From contig BQOK01000001.1 in assembly GCA_022835495.1 (NCBI GenBank), positions 3,348,001 through 3,412,000 of the forward strand: a DNA stretch of 64,000 bases. Reading direction: 5' to 3'. This document shows, in pieces, positions 52,967-64,000 of this stretch. Origin of the DNA: Oscillospiraceae bacterium. Lineage in GTDB: Bacteria; Bacillota; Clostridia; Oscillospirales; Ruminococcaceae. The notes under the pieces were generated by a model that was given only the letters and a program-made list of their open reading frames with translations, was not told the DNA's origin and ran no database searches. The translations under genes were made by a program, and so were the position numbers. Position 1 is the stretch's first letter. Each line of letters starts with the position of its first letter.

Positions 52967-53698
52967 TTAACCGATCTCATAGCTCTCAAAAATGCGCGAG
53001 AGCACCGCCGCAGGGTACTGCTGCCGGGCCTGTGCCAGAATGGCGGCGGCATGGCTGGCGGGGTAATGGGTCAGCACCAGGCGCCGGGCGCCCGCCCGGG
53101 CGGCAAAGCGGCCGGCCATCCCCGCGCACAGGTGGTGCCCCTGTTCCGCGGTCTGCTCATTGCGCAGGCTCGCCTCGCAAAGAAAAAGGTCCGCCCCGCG
53201 GGCCAGCGCCTGCACCTCGTCCGTCGCCCCCGTATCCCCGGAATAGGCAAAGGTCTTTCCCTCTGCGCGCAGCCGCAGCCCATACGATTCGATCAGGTGG
53301 GGCAGAGCAAAGGGCTGCACCTTCACCCCCTGCAAAGTCGTTTCCCGCCCTGCCTCCAGCGGGCAAAATTCAAACACGCCGCCGCTCCCGAGCTCGGCCA
53401 TAGCCCACGGGGGCGCCGCCGGCCCGGCAAGTAAAATGGGCCGCATCACCTCTCCGTTTGCCGCCCGTGTTTCCAGCTGGTATTTGGCGCAGAACAAATC
53501 CCCCATGTGGTCAAAGTGCCAATGGCTGATCAGGATCAGGTCGATCTCTGCCAGATCGATCTTCTGCTGTAATTTTGCCAGGCTTGCGTCGCCCAGATCC
53601 AACAGAATCTTTTTGCCCGCCGCCTCCAGCAGATAGCAGGCGCAGGCGCCGTCCGCCTCCGGGCAGGTAGCGTTGTTTCCAAAAACAGTCAGCCGCAT
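52967..53698 (-). CDS. Metallo-beta-lactamase-fold hydrolase
   Basis: A 243-residue MBL-fold protein. The zinc-binding motif HWHFDHMGD sits near residue 60; SGDTGATDE (about 150) supplies the next Asp ligand and LTHYPASH (about 210) the last His. It resembles RNase Z-like/phosphodiesterase MBL proteins, not beta-lactamases. It is divided from gntR by 162 bases and has its own operator-bearing promoter, so it belongs to the same regulon. It may hydrolyse a phosphoester or lactone of the sugar pathway. Confidence 0.87.
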   Translation of the reverse strand: MRLTVFGNNATCPEADGACACYLLEAAGKKILLDLGDASLAKLQQKIDLAEIDLILISHWHFDHMGDLFCAKYQLETRAANGEVMRPILLAGPAAPPWAMAELGSGGVFEFCPLEAGRETTLQGVKVQPFALPHLIESYGLRLRAEGKTFAYSGDTGATDEVQALARGADLFLCEASLRNEQTAEQGHHLCAGMAGRFAARAGARRLVLTHYPASHAAAILAQARQQYPAAVLSRIFESYEIG

Positions 53699-53723
53699 CT
53701 TGGTCTCCCCTTTCGGTCGTTCT

Positions 53724-53741
53724 ATATTGTCATGATAACAT
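53724..53741. promoter_or_regulatory. Candidate GntR operator 3 (MBL gene)
   Basis: ATATTGTCATGATAACAT matches operator 2 at 13 of 18 positions and is itself a dyad. It covers the -10 of the MBL-gene promoter. Confidence 0.65.
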
Positions 53742-53759
53742 TACATTTAAAATTGTCAA
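53732..53759 (-). promoter_or_regulatory. Promoter of the MBL-fold gene
   Basis: Minus strand TTGACA (53759-53754), 16 nt, TATCAT (53737-53732), with operator 3 across the -10. Confidence 0.75.
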
Positions 53760-53877
53760 GCGCTGCCCGAAAGCGGCAGGCTTTTCCGCGGCTCTTTTCC
53801 GCGGCGGGCAAGGCAGCGGGGCAGGCGTCATTCAGGTAGCGCGCCGCAAAGGGGCCAGCGCTGCATTAGAAAGCGCG

Positions 53878-53927
53878 CAAAAAAGGAAGAAGCCCTGCGG
53901 GAAGGAGTAATCCTTCCTGCAGGGCCT
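53878..53927 (-). terminator. Terminator of the rRNA operon
   Basis: A long hairpin in which 53891-53906 pairs with 53911-53927 with one mismatch, followed on the minus strand by CTTCTTCC and six T (53883-53878). It is 14 bases after the 5S gene. Confidence 0.85.
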
Positions 53928-53940
53928 CTTGTCCGAGAAA

Positions 53941-54056
53941 GCCGGCGCCTTCCTATTTTCCCGGGCCGTCTCCAGCCAAGTATCTTCGGCACCACAGAGC
54001 TTAACTACTGTGTTCGGAATGGGAACAGGTGGGTCCTCTGCGTCATCGGTACCGGC
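53941..54056 (-). rRNA. 5S ribosomal RNA
   Basis: About 116 nt. Contains the conserved CCATTCCGAACACAG and AGTTAAGCTC segments; terminal bases GCCGG and CCGGC pair. Ends are set from this pairing and may be off by a few bases. Confidence 0.93.
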
Positions 54057-54107
54057 CATTGCTGGCCATCGCCTTTCTCTCGCGAAAGTCCATCTTCTCA
54101 GATGCAC

Positions 54108-54126
54108 CCTCAAAACTGAATAATAA
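54108..54126 (-). other. 23S rRNA processing stalk, 3' arm
   Basis: Reads TTATTATTCAGTTTTGAGG on the minus strand and pairs with the 5' arm at 57082-57102. Such stems are cut by RNase III during 23S maturation. Confidence 0.75.
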
Positions 54127-54163
54127 TCCTGCGTTCTGGCTCTCTAGGAGTACCTTCGGAAAT

Positions 54164-57002
<2,839 letters not shown>

Positions 57003-57081
57003 GTTTTCCTTTGATTCTCCTATTTTGCCAACGAGATCTAATCAAAATTGTAGTTACAAATTTTCTTAAATCTCTTCGCAG

Positions 57082-57102
57082 TTTATTATTCAGTTTTCAA
57101 GG
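57082..57102 (-). other. 23S rRNA processing stalk, 5' arm
   Basis: CCTTGAAAACTGAATAATAAA on the minus strand, complementary to 54108-54126. Confidence 0.75.
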
Positions 57103-57152
57103 TACATCATGAGCAAGCGCTCTCAGCTTTTCTCTTCTCATAATGAGAAAAG

Positions 57153-57229
57153 TGGTGGGCTCAAGTGGACTCGAACCACCGACCTCGCGCTTATCAGGCG
57201 CGCGCTCTAACCACCTGAGCTATGAGCCC
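57153..57229 (-). tRNA. tRNA-Ile (anticodon GAT)
   Basis: 77 nt with encoded CCA. Acceptor arms GGGCTCA/TGAGCCC, D-loop AGCTCAGGTGGTTAGAGC, anticodon loop CTGATAA and T-arm GGTGGTTCGAGTCCACT. Lies between tRNA-Ala and 23S in the rRNA operon, the usual place. Confidence 0.97.
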
Positions 57230-57233
57230 ATAT

Positions 57234-57309
57234 TGGTGGAGATAAGGAGGCTCGAACTCCTGACCCCCTGCTTGCAAAGCAGGTGCTCTCCCAGCTGAGC
57301 TATACCCCC
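57234..57309 (-). tRNA. tRNA-Ala (anticodon TGC)
   Basis: 76 nt with encoded CCA. Anticodon loop TTTGCAA, T-arm AGGAGTTCGAGCCTCCT. Four bases upstream of tRNA-Ile in the 16S-23S spacer. Confidence 0.97.
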
Positions 57310-57369
57310 ACGCTCTCGCGCTTCGGCTTGCTTGCTCTCTTCTTCTCTGAAGACTCCTGTTTTCAGGGC

Positions 57370-57389
57370 CCTCAAAACCGAACAATATC
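57370..57389 (-). other. 16S rRNA processing stalk, 3' arm
   Basis: GATATTGTTCGGTTTTGAGG on the minus strand, complementary (with G-U pairs) to the 5' arm at 59132-59152. Confidence 0.72.
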
Positions 57390-57461
57390 TGAAACTCTCA
57401 AGTCTCCCTCTTTCTACAGCTCACCAAACGGCCTTCCGGCCCTCCGTGTCTGCTGTCTCCC

Positions 57462-58990
<1,529 letters not shown>

Positions 58991-59131
58991 AAAATGGTAT
59001 TCAAACCAGATTACTCTGAATTTAAATCGCTGTATTCCTCAGAACGCAATCGCTTGCGTCCTTTGAATTACTTGTTTTTTGGAATTTTTTTAGAGCTCCA
59101 ACAGCTCCAAAAAGGGTTCCTTTCAAGCTTC

Positions 59132-59152
59132 GATATTGTTCAGTTTTCAAGG
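59132..59152 (-). other. 16S rRNA processing stalk, 5' arm
   Basis: CCTTGAAAACTGAACAATATC on the minus strand; pairs with 57370-57389 around 16S. Shares CCTTGAAAACTGAA with the 23S arm. Confidence 0.72.
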
Positions 59153-59188
59153 TCCTGCTGCACGCCCCGCTTTTGGGGCAGCTCATTT

Positions 59189-59217
59189 ATTATATCGCAT
59201 TGAGTTGTAAATGTCAA
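59189..59217 (-). promoter_or_regulatory. rRNA operon promoter P2
   Basis: Minus strand TTGACA (59217-59212), 17 nt, TATAAT (59194-59189), a perfect consensus. Confidence 0.9.
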
Positions 59218-59299
59218 CAACTTTTTGAGATATTTTTTATTGAGTTTCCCGAATCGAAACGCTGTTTGCAGTGTCCCGTGGAAGGGGGTGCAAGTTAGT

Positions 59300-59328
59300 A
59301 TTATACGGGGCATTTCCGCAAAAGTCAA
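59300..59328 (-). promoter_or_regulatory. rRNA operon promoter P1
   Basis: Minus strand TTGACT (59328-59323), 17 nt, TATAAT (59305-59300). Located 111 bases upstream of P2, a common tandem arrangement for rrn operons. Confidence 0.88.
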
Positions 59329-59441
59329 CCCTGTTTTTTTGCTTTTCCGTAAATTTTTTTCGCTGTGTTTGCCCCTTCTCCATATATAGTGGTTGTTTCT
59401 CCTGCTTGTCCATATCTGGTTTTATCCCTTTTGCCGGGCCG

Positions 59442-59472
59442 AAAAAACACCGCCCCCGGGGCCCGGGGGCGG
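59442..59472 (-). terminator. Terminator of the M3 oligopeptidase gene
   Basis: Minus-strand stem CCGCCCCCGGG with CCCGGGGGCGG (59472-59450), then TGTTTTTT (59449-59442). Located 24 bases after the stop. Confidence 0.85.
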
Positions 59473-59495
59473 CAAGCCATCGTTTGCTCTCTTTT

Positions 59496-61199
59496 TTATA
59501 AAAGCTTTCCTTGGGCCGCCACCCAGTCGGCCACCTGCCGGGCCACCGGCGCAATGGCGCCCGCCTCAAAGGGCACGGCAAACCCCGCCGCCCGCACAAG
59601 GCCTGCATACGTGTCGGTGCCGCCCTTTTTTACCAGTGCCAGGTAGCGCCGCCACGCGTCGGCCGGATCTGCCAGATGCGCGGCAAAAAATTGCAGCGCC
59701 GCCATCTGCGCCAGGCAGTAATCGATATAGTAGAACGGGTATTCGTAGATGTGCAGCTGCCGCTGCCAGCCCGCGCCGCGCCCATAGAAGGGCAGGCCGT
59801 CAAAATCGTTCCAGGGGCGGTACTTGTGTTCCAGTTCCAGCCAGGTGCGGTTGCGCTCCTCGGGCGTCAGGTGGGGCTGCGCGTATACAATGTGCTGGAA
59901 TTCATCCACCATGCAGCCGTATGGCAAAAAGGTGAGCGCCTCCTGCGCGTGGGAGAGCGCATATTTTGCCGCGGTGCGCTCGCTGCCCCCAAAGAACAGC
60001 TTGTGCCAGGGCGAGGTCAGAAATTCCATGGACATGCTGTGGATCTCACAGCTTTCCAGCCCCGGGTTCGCCATTTCCTGGCACAGCCCCTGCCGGGCCG
60101 CCATCCACCCCTGGAAGGCGTGGCCCGCCTCGTGGGTAAGCACATCCACATCGCCGGCGGTGCCGTTGAAATTGGAAAAGATAAAGGGCGCGCCATAAGC
60201 GGGAATGGTCTCGCAATACCCGCCCGGAGCCTTTCCTGGGCGGCTTTCCAAATCAAACAGGCCACCCTCGGTCATAAAGCGGATGAATTCGGCCGTCTCG
60301 GGCGAGAGCTCTGAATACATGCGCACTGCCTGGGCCAGCAGCTCCGGCGCGGTGCCCACCGGGTTGGGGTTGCCGTCGGCAAAGCTGATCGCTCCATCGT
60401 AAAACTTGGGGTCGGCAATGCCCACCCGCGCAAACTGGTCGGCCATGGCCCGGGCTGCCAGCGGGGTCACGCTCTCGGCCACCTGCCGCCGGAAGCTCTC
60501 CACCTCGCCGGGGCCGTAGCCCAGCCGCCCCATGCGCAGGTAAGAGAGCGGCACATAATCCTGATAGCCCAGCGCACGGCCCTGCGCGTTGCGGTTTTCG
60601 ATCATCTCGCTGTAAATGCCGTCGAATTCTTCCCTGTGGGCGTCAAAAAAGCCTCCCTCCGCCTCAAAGGCGGCGCGCCGCACCGCCCGGTTTAGGTCCT
60701 GCTTGTAGGGGCCCAGCTCCGGCAGGGTGAGCGTTTTGCCCTCAAACTGCACCTGGGCACCGGCGTACAGCTTTTGGTATCGGCTTGCCAGGGCGTTCTC
60801 CGCCTGCATCAGCTCCAGCACCTGATCGCCCGCAGAGTTGGCCGCCACCTGCATCTTTTCCAGCAGCAGCGGGCCGTATTGCCGCGCCAGCGCCTCCTTG
60901 TGGGGGCTGGCGAGCAGCGCGCGGTAAAAATCGAGCTGGGCGTTGCCCACCCCGGGCGCCGCCTGGTCAAAAAAGTCGTTTTCCGCGTCGTAAAACTCGT
61001 CCCGCGTGTCCAGGGTGTGGCGGATCATGGCAATGCAGGCGGCGGTGGAAAACCCGTCGTTCAGCTCTGTGTGCTGCCGGAACAGCTCCGCCAGCGCCTC
61101 CCCGCTCTCTGCATTTTTTGCCCGGGCGGCCAGTTCCCGATATTGCTCCGCCGCACGGCCGGCGTCGGGGCGGGCATAAGGCATTTCAGAAAATTTCAC
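59496..61199 (-). CDS. M3-family oligoendopeptidase (PepF-like)
   Basis: Cytoplasmic zinc oligopeptidase of 567 residues, which trims imported or signal-derived peptides. The zinc motif HEAGH appears in DVLTHEAGHAFQGW with the third ligand Glu in NPGLESCEIHSMSMEF. The N-terminal helical lobe and ELELEHKYRPWNDFDG near the end fit the M3 family. The frame extends to 61307, but the GTG at 61199 follows GAGGGAAG and begins a family-like VKFSEMPYARP; an upstream extension rich in Arg/Cys is not family-like. Confidence 0.92.
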   Translation of the reverse strand: MKFSEMPYARPDAGRAAEQYRELAARAKNAESGEALAELFRQHTELNDGFSTAACIAMIRHTLDTRDEFYDAENDFFDQAAPGVGNAQLDFYRALLASPHKEALARQYGPLLLEKMQVAANSAGDQVLELMQAENALASRYQKLYAGAQVQFEGKTLTLPELGPYKQDLNRAVRRAAFEAEGGFFDAHREEFDGIYSEMIENRNAQGRALGYQDYVPLSYLRMGRLGYGPGEVESFRRQVAESVTPLAARAMADQFARVGIADPKFYDGAISFADGNPNPVGTAPELLAQAVRMYSELSPETAEFIRFMTEGGLFDLESRPGKAPGGYCETIPAYGAPFIFSNFNGTAGDVDVLTHEAGHAFQGWMAARQGLCQEMANPGLESCEIHSMSMEFLTSPWHKLFFGGSERTAAKYALSHAQEALTFLPYGCMVDEFQHIVYAQPHLTPEERNRTWLELEHKYRPWNDFDGLPFYGRGAGWQRQLHIYEYPFYYIDYCLAQMAALQFFAAHLADPADAWRRYLALVKKGGTDTYAGLVRAAGFAVPFEAGAIAPVARQVADWVAAQGKLL

Positions 61200-61336
61200 G
61201 GTGCACTTCCCTCTTTCTTTTTGATCGCCGCGCAGCAAAAAACGCATCCCAATAAAACAGATAGAACAGCCCCGGCCCCGCAGCTTCGCAGCCGGCCTTT
61301 TCTGCATTGCGGCTTGCTTTTGATTGCATTACTTTT

Positions 61337-61364
61337 ATGATAGCACGAAACAGGGGGTTGTAAA
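61337..61364 (-). promoter_or_regulatory. Promoter of the M3 oligopeptidase gene
   Basis: Minus strand TTTACA (61364-61359), 16 nt, TATCAT (61342-61337). Its -35 overlaps the -35 of the opposing folT promoter. Confidence 0.6.
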
Positions 61365-61385
61365 GCGCGAAACGGGGATTATAAT
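61358..61385 (+). promoter_or_regulatory. Promoter of the folT transcript
   Basis: TTGTAA (61358-61363), 16 nt, TATAAT (61380-61385). Predicted start at about 61391, the first bases of the riboswitch. Confidence 0.72.
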
Positions 61386-61390
61386 AGAGA

Positions 61391-61505
61391 GTGCAGAGTA
61401 AAAGCCTGTGCGTCAAGTGCCGGCCCGACGGGGAGTTGCGGGGCGGACGAAGGAAAGGGCCGCCGCCCTTTTCCGCGGTGCAGGCTTTGCATCCCGCTGC
61501 TGCAT
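61391..61505 (+). promoter_or_regulatory. Probable tetrahydrofolate (THF) riboswitch
   Basis: The leader matches the folT-associated THF aptamer: GAGAGT near the start, GCGTCAAGTG (consensus GCGTTAAGTG), ACGAAGG, CGCGGTGC, and TTGCATCC near the end. Stem AAAGCCTG (61401-61408) pairs with CAGGCTTT (61481-61488), closing the aptamer. It is placed before a folate transporter gene, the classical context. THF binding would turn expression off. Confidence 0.75.
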
Positions 61506-61515
61506 AGAGAAAAGG

Positions 61516-61557
61516 TGCGCGCGGGGGCCTGGCTGGGTGTGTTTGCGCGCATTTTTT
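61516..61557 (+). terminator. Riboswitch terminator hairpin
   Basis: TGCGCGC (61516-61522) pairs with GCGCGCA (61545-61551), followed by six T (61552-61557). It is the likely transcriptional switch. Confidence 0.7.
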
Positions 61558-61572
61558 GCACAGTGCCCTCTC

Positions 61573-61612
61573 CCTCCTTCATTTGTGCGGCATTCCGCAA
61601 CGATGAAGGAGG
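61573..61612 (+). promoter_or_regulatory. Hairpin hiding the folT Shine-Dalgarno
   Basis: CCTCCTTCAT (61573-61582) is the exact complement of ATGAAGGAGG (61603-61612), which contains the ribosome site of folT; an inner GCGG/CCGC stem closes the loop. Translation would be low unless this stem opens. Confidence 0.7.
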
Positions 61613-61619
61613 TATTTTT

Positions 61620-62174
61620 ATGCAGTTTCCCCTGAAAACACAGCTTGTTGGCAGCCTGGACGAATTTCGCCGCCCCCGCAGCCTGGTGCTGGCGGGCCTT
61701 TTAAGCGCCGCCGCCGTGGTGATGGACCGGCTGCTCACCATCCCCGTAAGCCCGGTGCTAGAGATCGGCTTTGCCTTTTTGGCCACCGCCCTGTGCGCCT
61801 ACCTGTGCGGGCCCTGGGTGGCCGGCACCGCAGGCATTGCGGTCGACATCCTCAGCTATTTTCTTCGGCCCAACGGCGCGTTCTTTTTTGGGTTCACCCT
61901 GAATCAGTTTCTGCTGGGTTTCATTTACGGCCTATGGCTTTACAAGCGCCGCCCCAACCCCTGGCTGGCTCTGGGCGCCTGCCTTACCGTTATGGTTCTC
62001 ATCAACTTCCTGCTCACACCGCTGTGGCTCAACATCATGTACGGCAAGGCATTTGTGATTTTCAGCACCGCCAAGATCATAAAAAATATCCTGAAACTCC
62101 CCATTGATGTGGCCCTTTTATATGGTGCCCTGCGCATGGCGCAGCGTGCCGGGCAGCGCCCGGCCGGGGTGTAA
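61620..62174 (+). CDS. folT: Folate ECF transporter S component FolT
   Basis: Substrate-binding membrane subunit that takes up folate together with the shared ECF T/A module. 184 residues, six TM helices, with the S-component RRPRSLVLAGLLSAAAVVMDRL N-terminal helix and a C-terminal KNILKLPIDVALLYG segment. The ATG at 61620 lies 8 bases after AAGGAGG; a longer frame begins upstream in the riboswitch. The leader riboswitch supports the folate assignment. Confidence 0.9.
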   Translation: MQFPLKTQLVGSLDEFRRPRSLVLAGLLSAAAVVMDRLLTIPVSPVLEIGFAFLATALCAYLCGPWVAGTAGIAVDILSYFLRPNGAFFFGFTLNQFLLGFIYGLWLYKRRPNPWLALGACLTVMVLINFLLTPLWLNIMYGKAFVIFSTAKIIKNILKLPIDVALLYGALRMAQRAGQRPAGV

Positions 62175-62179
62175 ACGCA

Positions 62180-62222
62180 CAAAGGCGCACCTTCCAACCG
62201 GAAGGCGCGCCTTTGTTTTTTC
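62180..62222 (+). terminator. Terminator of folT
   Basis: CAAAGGCGC-x-CCTTCC pairs with GGAAGG-x-GCGCCTTTG, followed by TTTTTT. Confidence 0.85.
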
Positions 62223-62241
62223 GTCTGCTTTACATTATAAT

Positions 62242-62281
62242 AAAGCAAGAGCCCCCGGCCAAAGCCGGGGGCTCTTGCTTT
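62242..62281. terminator. Terminator of the symporter gene
   Basis: A perfect 18-bp stem (62242-62259 with 62264-62281), loop CAAA. On the minus strand it follows the symporter stop by 33 bases and ends in CTTTATTAT. Confidence 0.82.
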
Positions 62282-62314
62282 TGAGGAGGGGTCTCGGGAA
62301 AGAAAGAGAGAATC

Positions 62315-63520
62315 TTACAGCTCTACAGTGGCGGTCTGCTCGGCCATGTGGTGCTTTTCCGCATAGCCGGTCAGGATCAGGGTCAGCGCGCCGTCGCCGG
62401 TCACGTTGCAGGCGGTGCCGAAGCTGTCCTGCAGAGCGAACACGGCCAGCATCAGGGCGGTGCCGTCCTCGCCAAAGCCCAGAACGCCGGTGATCAGGCC
62501 CAGGGAGGCCATCACGGTGCCGCCGGGAACGCCGGGGGCGCCGATGGCGAAGATGCCCAGCAGGATGCAGAACAGCACCATGGTGCCCACCGCGGGCAGA
62601 TGGCCATACAGCACCTGAGACACGGTCATAACAAAGAACACTTCCGTCAGCACCGAGCCGCACAGGTGGATGTTGGCGAACAGGGGGATACCAAAGCTCA
62701 CCATATCCTTGCGCAGGTTCTTGCTCTTGCCGGCGCACTCCAGGGCCACAGCCAGGGTGGCCGCGCTGGACATGGTGCCCACGGCGGTCAGGTAAGCGGG
62801 GCCGTAGTGCTTGAGCACTTCCCAGGGGTTGCGGCCGGAGTAAGCGCCGGCCACGCCGTACAGAACGGCCAGCCAGATGTAGTGGCCCAGCATCACGATC
62901 ACAATCACGATCAGGAACACAGGCAGCTGCTTGGTGATAGAGCCCTCCCAGGCCAGGCCCAGGAAGGTGGTGGCGATAAAGAAGGGCAGCAGGGGAATGA
63001 TGACCTTCTTCACGATGTCCAGGATGATGTTCTGGAACTCAGCCAGCACGGTGGAGATGGTGCCCGCCTTGGTCCACACGGCGGCCAGGCCGATCAGCAC
63101 GCTGAACACCAGGGCGCTCATCACGGGCATGATCTGCGGGATGTCCAGCTGGAACGCCACAGCGGGCAGCTCATGCAGCCCTTCCACACTGTTGGCGATG
63201 CTCAGGTGCGGGATGATGCCGAAGCCGGCGCCCATGGACATGAAGGCGGCCAGCACGCTGGAAGCGTAAGCAATCACGATGGCAACGCCCAGCATTTTGG
63301 TGGCGCTGTTGCCCAGCTTGGTGATGGAGGGGGCGATAAAGCCGATGATGATCAGGGGCACGCAGAAGTTGATCACCTGGCCCATGATGTATTTCAGGGT
63401 GACGACGATCTGCATCACGCCGACGCCCCAGCCCTCGTTGGGAATGAAAAGGCCCAGAACGATACCGATAGCGATGGCCAGCAGCAGGCGCGCCGGCAGG
63501 CTAGTCAAAAACTTTTTCAT
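62315..63520 (-). CDS. Dicarboxylate/amino acid:cation symporter (SDF/GltP family)
   Basis: A 401-residue transporter with eight TM helices and two re-entrant loops. HP1 lies around SMGAGFGIIPH and SSAATLAVALECAGKS (serine-rich hairpin tip), and HP2 around GVPGGTVMASLGLITGVLGFG; the substrate/Na+ site AVFALQDSFGTACNVTGDGAL matches the NMDGT-type helix (here NVTGD). Family members import glutamate, dicarboxylates, serine or threonine with Na+ or H+. It is 96 bases after the cysteine desulfidase gene, so the two form an operon, suggesting an amino-acid substrate. Confidence 0.93.
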   Translation of the reverse strand: MKKFLTSLPARLLLAIAIGIVLGLFIPNEGWGVGVMQIVVTLKYIMGQVINFCVPLIIIGFIAPSITKLGNSATKMLGVAIVIAYASSVLAAFMSMGAGFGIIPHLSIANSVEGLHELPAVAFQLDIPQIMPVMSALVFSVLIGLAAVWTKAGTISTVLAEFQNIILDIVKKVIIPLLPFFIATTFLGLAWEGSITKQLPVFLIVIVIVMLGHYIWLAVLYGVAGAYSGRNPWEVLKHYGPAYLTAVGTMSSAATLAVALECAGKSKNLRKDMVSFGIPLFANIHLCGSVLTEVFFVMTVSQVLYGHLPAVGTMVLFCILLGIFAIGAPGVPGGTVMASLGLITGVLGFGEDGTALMLAVFALQDSFGTACNVTGDGALTLILTGYAEKHHMAEQTATVEL

Positions 63521-63616
63521 ACAAAATTCCTCTCTTTACGTGTCTCTCTGTGTGATTGGCTGCGATTCTCTCTCAAAAAAGTACCTGAATGCGGTTTACC
63601 CCTCCCGCAAAAGGGT

Positions 63617-64000
63617 TCAGGCTTCCCTTTTATTGAGCATCATTTCCAGGATGGCCGCATCCATGGGGCCGGACCCTTCGTTGCCCAATTTGGCAAAGTT
63701 ATCAATAGTATATTCCACATTGTCTTCCACAATGCCGTCGGTGCTCTCCACCCGCACGCCCCGCATGGCCATGAAAGCCGCCTGGAACGCCGCGTTCACG
63801 CAGGTCGAGATCTTCAGCGAGCAGTCGGCCTTGGCGCCGTCGCACAGCATGCCGGTCACATCGCCGATCATGTTGTGGATCGCGCGGCAGATTTCGTCGT
63901 AGCCGCCGCCCAAAAGGTATGTAATGCCGCAGGCGGCACCCGTGCCCGCCACCGAGGCGCCGCACATGGCTGAAAGGCGCCCGAATTTGGACTTGATCCG
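63617..64000 (-). CDS. L-cysteine desulfidase (CyuA)/serine-dehydratase-alpha-like protein, partial (C-terminus)
   Basis: The 127 C-terminal residues of a protein whose start lies outside the window. RLSAMCGASVAGTGAACG and MIGDVTGMLCDGAKADCSLKIS are the conserved iron-sulphur-binding Cys region of UPF0597/CyuA proteins, which cleave L-cysteine to pyruvate, ammonia and sulphide (some relatives act on serine). The gene is followed by a symporter, which probably supplies the amino acid. Confidence 0.85.
   Translation of the reverse strand, partial: RIKSKFGRLSAMCGASVAGTGAACGITYLLGGGYDEICRAIHNMIGDVTGMLCDGAKADCSLKISTCVNAAFQAAFMAMRGVRVESTDGIVEDNVEYTIDNFAKLGNEGSGPMDAAILEMMLNKREA

Larger units (their letters stand above)
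58991..59495. other. rRNA leader, tandem promoters and M3 terminator
   Basis: 505 bases without a gene: 16S leader with the processing arm, two sigma-A promoters (59189-59217 and 59300-59328), and the terminator of the oligopeptidase gene (59442-59472). Otherwise nothing is seen. Confidence 0.75.

Noticed and set aside
62348-63973. Plus-strand frame of 541 codons over the symporter and cysteine desulfidase
   Set aside because: Antisense to two conserved genes; His/Gln/Gly-rich and lacking a fold.

Overview
The window looks like chromosomal DNA of a GC-rich, low-AT-intergenic Firmicute of the class Clostridia. The 16S rRNA sequence, the Shine-Dalgarno rich starts, consensus sigma-A promoters with 16-18 nt spacers, and many GC-rich hairpin terminators between genes fit the Oscillospiraceae/Ruminococcaceae (clostridial cluster IV, relatives of Faecalibacterium, Subdoligranulum or Gemmiger). 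Family level is reasonably supported by how the 16S reads to me; genus is a guess. I see no insertion sequence, prophage, integrase or CRISPR array.

Layout. 1-11.8 kb: a partial glycerophosphodiester phosphodiesterase, an OmpR-type two-component pair, an ECF sigma factor with an overlapping membrane partner gene, then a minus-strand envelope-stress-like operon (PadR, DUF1700, DUF4097, PspC, CPBP protease), a GtrA/cyclophilin pair, an orphan small ribbon-helix-helix-like protein and a COG2509 FAD protein. 11.9-22.9 kb: a cytidylate-kinase-like protein and a C39-like protein, the TrkA/TrkH potassium uptake pair, two DUF2871 paralogues flanking a MATE exporter, a tandem PPK2 polyphosphate kinase, and an AraC regulator.

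23.3-29.9 kb is the first carbohydrate locus: a lipoprotein binding protein, two permeases, an unrecognised 542-residue protein, a uroporphyrinogen-decarboxylase-family protein and a SIS-domain protein, divergent from the AraC regulator. 30.0-37.6 kb is the F-type ATP synthase operon (atpZ-I-B-E-F-H-A-G-D-C plus a small tail gene); its c subunit carries two membrane carboxylates in the pattern of the Fusobacterium sodium-coupled rotor. 37.9-44.1 kb holds a GT2 glycosyltransferase, a DUF5058 pair, a YiiX-like hydrolase, a coiled-coil protein, an Asn/Gln hexapeptide-repeat protein, an amidohydrolase and an MgtC/SapB protein.

44.2-53.7 kb is the second carbohydrate locus, an operon of two permeases, a binding protein, a SIS protein, a GlcNAc-kinase-like ATPase, a second SIS protein and a DUF6259 glycosidase-like enzyme, controlled by an adjacent GntR/UTRA regulator. 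Three similar dyad operators lie in front of the transporter operon, of gntR itself and of a metallo-beta-lactamase-fold gene, which defines a small local regulon. Neither ABC locus encodes an ATPase, so both probably share an MsmK-like ATPase encoded elsewhere.

53.9-59.3 kb is a complete rRNA operon on the minus strand (16S, tRNA-Ala, tRNA-Ile, 23S, 5S) with two tandem consensus promoters, matching processing stalks and a terminator. 59.5-64 kb: an M3 oligopeptidase, a folT gene behind a probable tetrahydrofolate riboswitch with both a terminator and an SD-sequestering hairpin, and a minus-strand cysteine desulfidase (partial at the window end) followed by an amino-acid/dicarboxylate symporter.
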